In this document: positions 1-5,534 of the stretch, piece by piece
Layout: each line of letters starts with the position of its first letter
Position numbering within the stretch: position 1 is the stretch's first letter
DNA from: UKL13-2 sp031370625
GTDB taxonomy: Bacteria; Pseudomonadota; Gammaproteobacteria; Burkholderiales; Usitatibacteraceae
DNA: 8,075 nucleotides
NCBI GenBank assembly: GCA_031370625.1
Contig: JANMQR010000227.1
Location: 1-8,075, forward strand
Direction of reading: 5' to 3'
Position numbers and translations under genes: made by a program
The notes under the pieces: generated by a model
The model's input: the letters and a program-made list of their open reading frames with translations, nothing else
Told to the model about the DNA's origin: nothing
Databases searched by the model: none

Positions 1-1556
1 AACATCGCGGCGGCGGCAAACACGATCAAAATCGACAGCGCCAACATTGGCATCCAAGTCAATCCTGCGTTGAGCCAACTTCCGTTGCGGGTGACCTGAT
101 CAAGGTTTTGCGCGCGTGCTGCTTGCGGTGGAAACAGTTCAGCCTTGATCGAGCCCAGCGTGCCTGCCACCAGCAAGATGAGGGCCAGCGCCATGCCGGC
201 AATCATCCAATTGAATGATTCGCTGCCGCCGTGCGCGAGCAAATGTTCCACAAAGCAGGTTTGTGAATCGGTGCGCTTGTCACTGCTGCAGATTTTCTCG
301 GTGCTTTTTGAGGGCCACTTGCTGTGCTGCAAGTAAGTTGGCAGTTGAAAAATCACATCTGGCATGACCGATTTATAACTCACGTCTTCACTCAAGCCAC
401 TTTTCAAGAACGTGGCCGAGCCCGCCCAAAGCAGCACGGTGATCACGCACGATAACGATAGTGGCACCACCACCGCAGTGACGGCGGTAATGATGCCGCG
501 TGGAATGGTTGCAGCGCGTTCACGCGCCTGGCTTTTGAACGCAACGCAAAGTAGCGCCACCACGAGACACAAAACAATCAGCTTGATAATGAGTAACGCG
601 AGTGGCCACAGTAGATGAAAAATAATTTCTGCCACCGCCAGAATCGTGGCGCGATAGTCTTCGCCAACATAAATTTGCCAACCCGCAATCGCAATTCCCA
701 GCATTGCGACCACCAGTCCCCACGCGAACGCTCCCGGTCGCCGCGCATCATACATGCGCAGAACAAAGAATAAAACGACCAGCGACGCGCAAGCCATCAC
801 CACTCCGGCTAAATTCGCAAGCGGGCTGTCAGCGATTACCGGAATGGTGAGTGGCACCAGCGTCAACGCAACGGCAACCAGCATGAAATTTACCGCCACC
901 AGCGGCACGGTTGATAGCCAAATGGTGGAACCCACCAACCAGCGAAACGCTGCGAGTAGCGGTAAGAGTGGGGCCGACAATTTGTTGCGTTTTCCCGCCG
1001 CCCACTGCATGTCAGCCGTGGTCCGCGCAATCGAGCCTGCGTGCAACAGCAGCTGATAAAGCTCGCCCAAAACAGCCAATATGCCGCCGCCTAATCGCGA
1101 TAAATCACCCCAATACATTTCATAAATATGGATGGGTTGATCGCTCTCATTCTCGTTCGCGCGTTTGCGCGTGCCCTCAAGCATGATGGTGTGATAGCCG
1201 GGCGGGTCGGTCTTGGCATCGTATTCATTTATAAGCGAATGCGTAAAGTCCGTATCAATTGTTTTTGCGCTGGTCGCCTCGCCGTCGGATCGCAAAAATT
1301 CGGACGTTGAATTCAGTAGTGAATGTTTGCGCGAGCCTGCGTGCGCATCCGCTGCAGCGATGTTTAATTCGGCGCGTATTGGCAGCACCGGCAGCACGAT
1401 ACTGTGTTCTTCGAAACCGGTATGCGTCGCGGGCTCGCTGGTATTTTCAGGATTGGTGCGCAACAAATGTTGCATCAGATGGCGCGCGGTCTCACAGGGC
1501 GCCTGATCGCCCACACCGTGAATCGCAATAATCGCAACTGGCTTTGCGTTGGCCAT
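1..1556 (-). CDS. Multi-spanning membrane protein with N-terminal alpha/beta-hydrolase-like HGVGDQ motif (3' end outside window)
   Basis: The minus strand is open without a stop for 518 codons from the ATG at 1556 to the window edge, so the C-terminus is missing. The protein begins MANAKPVAIIAIHGVGDQ, a hydrophobic first strand followed by HGVG (residues 13-16). This is typical of the start of predicted alpha/beta hydrolases, where that loop forms the oxyanion hole. A soluble segment follows to about residue 195 and contains the motif IYEMYWGDLSR (about 144-154). Hydrophobic stretches follow at roughly 207-242, 246-267, 278-294, 304-340, 355-384, 448-470 and 496-518, giving seven or more membrane spans. 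A polar loop at about 386-447 contains two Cys (422, 434) and may face the periplasm. No GxSxG nucleophile elbow appears in the visible part; it may lie in the missing C-terminus or be absent. The ribosome-binding site is weak (TAGG, 14 nt upstream), but HGVG so close to the first Met supports this start. It lies 89 nt downstream of the DUF2235 gene, on the same strand. The coding call is firm; the function is unknown. Confidence 0.8.
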   Translation of the reverse strand, partial: MANAKPVAIIAIHGVGDQAPCETARHLMQHLLRTNPENTSEPATHTGFEEHSIVLPVLPIRAELNIAAADAHAGSRKHSLLNSTSEFLRSDGEATSAKTIDTDFTHSLINEYDAKTDPPGYHTIMLEGTRKRANENESDQPIHIYEMYWGDLSRLGGGILAVLGELYQLLLHAGSIARTTADMQWAAGKRNKLSAPLLPLLAAFRWLVGSTIWLSTVPLVAVNFMLVAVALTLVPLTIPVIADSPLANLAGVVMACASLVVLFFVLRMYDARRPGAFAWGLVVAMLGIAIAGWQIYVGEDYRATILAVAEIIFHLLWPLALLIIKLIVLCLVVALLCVAFKSQARERAATIPRGIITAVTAVVVPLSLSCVITVLLWAGSATFLKSGLSEDVSYKSVMPDVIFQLPTYLQHSKWPSKSTEKICSSDKRTDSQTCFVEHLLAHGGSESFNWMIAGMALALILLVAGTLGSIKAELFPPQAARAQNLDQVTRNGSWLNAGLTWMPMLALSILIVFAAAAM

Positions 1557-1645
1557 GGTGTTTTGAAAACCTATTTAGTGCAACACATCATCGCCACCGT
1601 GGCGCTCATCGTCTGGACGATAAATCGACGGGCGCATCCGCATTT

Positions 1646-2794
1646 TCAATCGACATGCTGGCCCGCCCACCCGTTCAGTGCCAACGGCCCATAACCCAGC
1701 GCCGCGTCATCACGTCGCATTTTGACCGAAGAATGCAGCTTCGCATCCACCGGTATGGGACGATTCGCACGAGGCCTGAGTTTATAAGGCAGTGTATTCC
1801 ATGAATCATGAATGTCTTTGGCAAAGTTGCCCTCCGGCAGAACGGGTAACGGGTCCTTAAACAGCAATCCGTCGCCGTTAATGGTGAGCTTTTCTGAAAG
1901 CCATTTCAACGCGAAGTCTGACAAATCACTTTCCTCGTAGCCGCCACCGACATCCGCGTGTGCGCCAATAAACCAGGCTTGTTCAATTCCTGCGCGCGGC
2001 GTCCAGGGGGTTGGCGCAAAATCGATGCGGTGTTCATCAATCGCTAACGCGTGAAAACCGTTCGCCACTTTGAGGCTCAAATCCGTATCCGCAAAACGAA
2101 ATAAATCCATGCGCGAGTTTGCGTCGCCTTTTTCAGTTTCATATACAGGAATTCCCATCGCGCCTACGGTGTCCCATACGCCAATGGCATGAATGGGCAC
2201 ATCGCGAATCATCTGTTCGACATGGACTTCCTTACCAAGACAGACCACCTTTTTCCAAACAAGATTAATCGCTTTTCGCGCCAGCGACGCCACGCGCTTT
2301 TCGCGATAGCTCGCCCAGACGTAAAGCCCGTATTGATAAGCTTCTTCTTTGCTGGTGATGTTGAGCGCTTTGTAATCGAGCAAGCCGTCTTTCGCAATCA
2401 TGCCGCCGAGTGCGCGCGCAGTGTAGGCACCGCGACTGAAACCGACGATGATGATGCGATCTCCCGGCTCATAGTTTCGCGATATAAAGGTGTAACCCCG
2501 CACGATGCGCGAAATCAATCCCGCACCAAATGCCCCGCCCAGCATTTTGTGGAGTGGATTATCGGAGTCGCCGACGCCGTGCAGATATTTTGCGATTTGC
2601 AGAACGTTGCGATCATCATCCATCGCCACTCGCTCGCTCTCGTTGTCCAGCGAAAACGAATCAATACTCTCGTCACCGGCGAGGTTGTGATAGAGCTTCA
2701 ATACATTGGTGGCTTCGGGTACGCCATCCTGATCTTTGTCGACGCCGACGCCATTCCAGGTTCCATCGGCAAGAAAAGCAATTACTTTTGACAT
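1646..2794 (-). CDS. DUF2235 (Tle1-like) alpha/beta hydrolase, putative lipase/phospholipase
   Basis: This 382-residue protein matches the DUF2235 family, which includes the type VI secretion phospholipases of the Tle1 class. The motifs run in the family's order: FLADGTWN (7-14); the nucleophile elbow GFSRGAYTAR (118-127) with the probable catalytic Ser at 120; GVWDTVGA (205-212); HALAIDEHR (248-256); and WFIGAHADVGGGY (274-286), whose His is a candidate triad member. There is no signal peptide or membrane span, so it is either cytoplasmic or exported by a specialised route. The ATG at 2794 is chosen because GAGAG (2801-2805) sits 6 nt upstream and the conserved domain starts at once. An upstream in-frame start at 2830 would add 12 residues with no homology. 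No VgrG, PAAR or other T6SS gene is in the window, so an effector role is inference only. The last conserved motif is about 95 residues before the stop. The stop is followed by a gap in which other frames continue briefly. Confidence 0.9.
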   Translation of the reverse strand: MSKVIAFLADGTWNGVGVDKDQDGVPEATNVLKLYHNLAGDESIDSFSLDNESERVAMDDDRNVLQIAKYLHGVGDSDNPLHKMLGGAFGAGLISRIVRGYTFISRNYEPGDRIIIVGFSRGAYTARALGGMIAKDGLLDYKALNITSKEEAYQYGLYVWASYREKRVASLARKAINLVWKKVVCLGKEVHVEQMIRDVPIHAIGVWDTVGAMGIPVYETEKGDANSRMDLFRFADTDLSLKVANGFHALAIDEHRIDFAPTPWTPRAGIEQAWFIGAHADVGGGYEESDLSDFALKWLSEKLTINGDGLLFKDPLPVLPEGNFAKDIHDSWNTLPYKLRPRANRPIPVDAKLHSSVKMRRDDAALGYGPLALNGWAGQHVD

Positions 2795-2800
2795 GGTTTT

Positions 2801-2805
2801 CTCTC
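2801..2805 (-). promoter_or_regulatory. Ribosome-binding site deciding the DUF2235 start
   Basis: GAGAG on the minus strand lies 6 nt before the ATG at 2794. The alternative upstream start at 2830 lacks a comparable purine-rich site, which favours the shorter 382-residue protein. Confidence 0.5.
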
Positions 2806-2842
2806 GAAGAATATTTACAACGTCAGTCAAACATAAAATTTC

Positions 2843-2908
2843 AAACTCGTTTACTGGCGAGCTATTTGAAGCAGAATCACCCCAAATAGCGCGCCAGTGC
2901 TAGGGTTT
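2843..2908. repeat. Palindromic intergenic element, copy B, with a strong hairpin
   Basis: This lies in the 126-nt gap between the peroxidase stop and the DUF2235 start. Arms 2853-2868 and 2883-2898 are 16 nt each and pair at 15 positions (one A/G mismatch), around a 14-nt loop. The weaker outer part (2843-2852 against 2899-2908) retains traces of the same inverted symmetry. Read on the minus strand, 2907-2889 is AACCCTAGCACTGGCGCGC. This matches 17 of 19 positions of the element after the receptor remnant (7831-7813), and both then reach a TATTT block. It resembles a REP-like or MITE-like dispersed palindrome. As RNA it would form a stable stem in the transcript between the two genes. No clean U-run follows the stem on either strand, so calling it an intrinsic terminator is not safe. 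Confidence 0.7.
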
Positions 2909-2920
2909 TAAAAAGCAAAT

Positions 2921-4381
2921 CTACAGCTGTGCAAAAAACATCAACGACGGCGCAAAGAAATACTCGCCGCCTTTTAGTGTCACAAAATCTGCAAAAAACT
3001 TTTTCTCAGTGGCTGCCGCTGTATCGTCCCAACCTGCGCGATGGGTTTGCGCCAGCGTTCCGCCTTGGCCAATGATGGGGTCAACGCCGTTGTTAATCTT
3101 AACGAATCCCTGATTGTTCGACCACTGCGCTTGGGTGAATTCAAATTGCTCGCCAATATTTTCTTGGTAGGACATAAACAAAAGTCCAACCCGCAAACTT
3201 GGTTTGTCGCTAAATTTGCCTGCAATTAGTTTTCGTTTGCCGTAAGTCATTCCACGCCGCGCCATGATCCGCGAGCGTTCGCCGCCGAGGCCATCCAGCG
3301 GTGCACCGAATAGCCTAAAAGTATCACCGCGTGGATTGGTTTTGCGAATGTGCGCATGAAACGGACATTTCAAGCCTTGCATGTCGTCGGCATAGTCAAA
3401 GTTATTGGGAACCGGCGTCAGACCATCGTGATTTTGCAATGTTGCCGGCGTGCCGTCGCGAAAGCGGCCCATCAGCGACGCGCCTGCCAGATCAGCCGGA
3501 TAAGTTTTGCCGACGCTGGCGGCAAGCGCGCTCAATTTATTTTGTAGCGCGGCTTCGGCGGCCATAAAACCTTTGACGTTCTGCTCGAGTTTGCGGAACA
3601 CAAAGTAAGAGCCGAAGATGTTTGGATCGGCTATGGCAGGATCCTTCACCAGCACCTGGCTTAACGGAAACGCGGGGTTCCAAATGAACGCACCGGTTTC
3701 GTCCGCCGGCTCTTTTTCGACATCTTCCTCGATTAATAACGGCTGACTGCGTCCATCGACAAACCCAAACTGCTCAACCCCTTCACCATCTGTATTTTTA
3801 TAAACCCGTCCCCGCTCCATGCCGACAAACGTAATCGCCTGCTTCGGTGCGCGCGCGACCAGATCAATAATCTCCAGTTCAACCATCGACGATAAATCAC
3901 TCAGATCCGAATCAGCTTTACCCGCGATCAAAATCATCACGTGCAGCTCGCCGCGATAGCCAGGATGCCATTTTGTTTTCGGCGGATCATTTAATTGTGC
4001 ACCGCGATTTTTGAGGCCGTCCAGAAATGCAGCGTCGGCAGGCGTTTGCTCCAGCGTAATCTCCAGTGCTCTATAGCCAGACGCTGAAATCACAATCGTG
4101 GTGAGAGGGCGATTGACCAATGGGTTGGTGCTATTGGGGCCTTCGATTTTTATGATCGCGGCTGCTTCAAGCTGCTGGGCCGCGCTCATTAGTTTGTCCG
4201 CCGCATATTGGCGGAGAAAGGCACGCGCCACCGAAGCGCGTCCACGTTTGATGCGCAAAAACACTTGCGCCGTGCGGGGCCGCCCGTGGCCCTTGAGAAT
4301 ATTGCCTTGCAGCTGCGAGAGCATCGATTGCTCATCGGCGTTACGCAGTCTCGAAAGAGGGCGATCAAGTCTGACCGGCAT
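2921..4381 (-). CDS. DyP-type (dye-decolourising) haem peroxidase
   Basis: This 486-residue protein would be a haem b peroxidase oxidising dyes, phenolics or other substrates with hydrogen peroxide. Family landmarks occur in order: LQGNILKGHGR (24-34) near the N-terminus, the distal GFVDG motif (206-210) with catalytic Asp 209, GSYFVFRKLEQ (257-267), MGRFRDGTP (304-312), CPFHAHIRKTNPRG (339-352) with the probable proximal haem ligand His 344, RRGMTYG (375-381) with the probable distal Arg 376, and LLFMSYQENIGEQFEF (400-415). All key residues are present, so it should be active. The length and the LQGNILKGHGR start fit the longer DyP subgroup (P-type, formerly classes C/D) rather than the short or Tat-exported forms. 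No signal peptide is seen, so it is probably cytoplasmic. The ATG at 4381 is preferred because AAGGGG (4391-4396) lies 9 nt upstream; a longer TTG start at 4399 would run through that site. It follows the HExxE gene by 49 nt, indicating co-transcription. Confidence 0.95.
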   Translation of the reverse strand: MPVRLDRPLSRLRNADEQSMLSQLQGNILKGHGRPRTAQVFLRIKRGRASVARAFLRQYAADKLMSAAQQLEAAAIIKIEGPNSTNPLVNRPLTTIVISASGYRALEITLEQTPADAAFLDGLKNRGAQLNDPPKTKWHPGYRGELHVMILIAGKADSDLSDLSSMVELEIIDLVARAPKQAITFVGMERGRVYKNTDGEGVEQFGFVDGRSQPLLIEEDVEKEPADETGAFIWNPAFPLSQVLVKDPAIADPNIFGSYFVFRKLEQNVKGFMAAEAALQNKLSALAASVGKTYPADLAGASLMGRFRDGTPATLQNHDGLTPVPNNFDYADDMQGLKCPFHAHIRKTNPRGDTFRLFGAPLDGLGGERSRIMARRGMTYGKRKLIAGKFSDKPSLRVGLLFMSYQENIGEQFEFTQAQWSNNQGFVKINNGVDPIIGQGGTLAQTHRAGWDDTAAATEKKFFADFVTLKGGEYFFAPSLMFFAQL

Positions 4382-4390
4382 GGCGGAAAT

Positions 4391-4396
4391 CCCCTT
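4391..4396 (-). promoter_or_regulatory. Ribosome-binding site deciding the DyP peroxidase start
   Basis: AAGGGG on the minus strand lies 9 nt before the ATG at 4381. It overlaps the codons that a longer TTG-initiated frame (4399) would use, so the shorter 486-residue product is preferred. Confidence 0.65.
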
Positions 4397-4430
4397 CAAT
4401 ATTTATTTTTCTTGATACCAACTTTTTTAA

Positions 4431-5375
4431 TCACGCATGTGGCGAAGAAATTGGCCCTTCCGCACCGTGCACCGCGTTCGAAAACATGAATTGCACTGGA
4501 ATGCGCTTGCTGCTTGTCGATGCTTTTACTTCTTTGAAAACTTGATTGAGATTGGTTGCTGCAAAAATCGGCTGATCGCCAACTTCCTGACCGCGGCGCG
4601 AGGTCCAGCCCAAAAAGTCATTGCTGTTGTTTTGAATCGCATCGTTTACGTCGGCGTCAGTACGGAATTCATTGATCTCGTGATAAAGCGTACCCACCAC
4701 ATTCTTCCAAGGTTTATTAAACACCGCAATACCGTTTTCGCGGTTATTTGCCTGAATTTCGGAATACACATTCGCCGAGTAATACAAGGTGATATTTTTG
4801 CCGCCGCGCTTGATGTGGAGCGAGCCATGATACCCACCCAGGCCATTGAGGGACGACGAGCCATCCAGCTTCAGCACCGTTCCTGATGGCAAAATCAGAT
4901 TGAACAACGCGCTGTCAAGATCGTTTTTTTTGATCAATGAATTGTCATAAAGACTGGTCACCACCGCCTGCACATCGGGTTCATCCAGCATTTGCGGCTT
5001 TGCTTCATCAAGTACAAAAGATTCGCGCATGTCGCAGGTGAGGGCGGCATTATGAAAATATTGCACCATCACATTATTGAGTCGTCGATCCTGCATCGCG
5101 AGTTTAATGGCGGCATCAATCGAGGTTATATCTTTGGCTTTCCACGACGCTTGCCCGCCCAAGTAAACATTCTGAAATTCCATCTGCGCGACGATCTTGC
5201 CACCGTGAAAAATTAAATCATCGAGCGGTGCAGGGCTGATGCCGGGTGCAATCGCCTTGGGCATCGCCCATGCTGTGGGCAAGGCACTTTTGGCGTAATA
5301 CTTTTTTTCGACAGCCGAATCGGCGCGCACCTGCACGCGCATCGGTTGTGCTGGGGAGTAGGTCGGCGCTGGCAT
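4431..5375 (-). CDS. Uncharacterised protein with HExxE...TD...GW...EVGD putative metal-binding motif
   Basis: The 314-residue product belongs to no family I can name with certainty. Visible features are a Pro/Ala-rich, low-complexity N-terminus (1-50); a core starting LDDLIFHGGKIV (51-62); NVYLGGQASW (69-78); LNNVMVQYF (99-107); GLGGYHGSLHI (178-188); YHEINEFRTDADV (231-243); LGWTSRRGQEVGDQPI (255-270); and a C-terminal IPVQFMFSNAVHGAEGPI (292-309). The spacing HExxE, TD, GW, EVGD resembles a signature in plant EXORDIUM/PHI-1-like proteins and some bacterial secreted proteins (HELAE...T(N/D)P...GW...GD). It looks like a metal site without the second His of classical HExxH proteases. No clear signal peptide follows the chosen Met. 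The ATG at 5375 is chosen because GGAGG stands 8 nt upstream; the frame stays open to 5468, but those 31 extra codons contain that site and look non-coding. It is the first gene of the cluster. Coding status is firm; the activity is unknown. Confidence 0.8.
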   Translation of the reverse strand: MPAPTYSPAQPMRVQVRADSAVEKKYYAKSALPTAWAMPKAIAPGISPAPLDDLIFHGGKIVAQMEFQNVYLGGQASWKAKDITSIDAAIKLAMQDRRLNNVMVQYFHNAALTCDMRESFVLDEAKPQMLDEPDVQAVVTSLYDNSLIKKNDLDSALFNLILPSGTVLKLDGSSSLNGLGGYHGSLHIKRGGKNITLYYSANVYSEIQANNRENGIAVFNKPWKNVVGTLYHEINEFRTDADVNDAIQNNSNDFLGWTSRRGQEVGDQPIFAATNLNQVFKEVKASTSSKRIPVQFMFSNAVHGAEGPISSPHA

Positions 5376-5383
5376 GATGGTGT

Positions 5384-5388
5384 CCTCC
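5384..5388 (-). promoter_or_regulatory. Consensus Shine-Dalgarno site deciding the start of the HExxE gene
   Basis: A perfect GGAGG on the minus strand lies 8 nt before the ATG at 5375. It is the strongest ribosome-binding site in the window and argues against the 31-codon longer frame. The promoter should lie upstream, between about 5390 and 5540, but I see no convincing -35/-10 pair there. Confidence 0.8.
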
Positions 5389-5516
5389 AAATAGGGCGGG
5401 GCCGCAAAATCACGTGCGGTTGAAACGGCAGAACACGAGCGACATTCGCGCATGTAAATTGAGCGCAAATTTCGCTGTTCTTACTTCTATAACGAATTTT
5501 CGAGCCGTTTTCCGAC

Positions 5517-5534
5517 ATTGCGATCGCGCGCAAT
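5517..5534. repeat. Short inverted repeat at the receptor-remnant junction
   Basis: ATTGCG (5517-5522) and CGCAAT (5529-5534) form a perfect 6-bp inverted repeat around ATCGCG. It sits just before the point where receptor similarity begins and upstream of the divergent minus-strand gene. It could be an operator half-site pair, a trace of rearrangement, or chance. Confidence 0.3.

Noticed and set aside
2189..2791. 200-codon plus-strand open frame
   Set aside because: It lies entirely antisense to the DUF2235 gene, has no ribosome-binding site and shows no recognisable motif; it is a shadow of the real frame.
2889..2907. Integron attC site interpretation of the AACCCTAGC / GCTAGGGTT repeats
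   Set aside because: The core GTTRRRY and its inverse are not present at the expected ends, and no integron integrase is seen.
2921..2970. Encapsulin cargo tag at the DyP C-terminus
   Set aside because: The protein ends FFAPSLMFFAQL straight after the conserved domain, without the linker and targeting peptide seen in encapsulin-loaded DyPs, and no encapsulin gene is present.
4397..4430. A/T-rich stretch as terminator between the HExxE and peroxidase genes
   Set aside because: There are A and T runs but no preceding stem on the minus strand, and the 49-nt gap with a good ribosome-binding site favours read-through.
4437..4886. 149-codon plus-strand open frame
   Set aside because: It is antisense to the HExxE gene over the HExxE and EVGD motifs, with no start signal.
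5520..5527. GCGATCGC octamer (HIP1-like)
   Set aside because: A single occurrence in a window of moderate G+C is no evidence of the cyanobacterial repeat.
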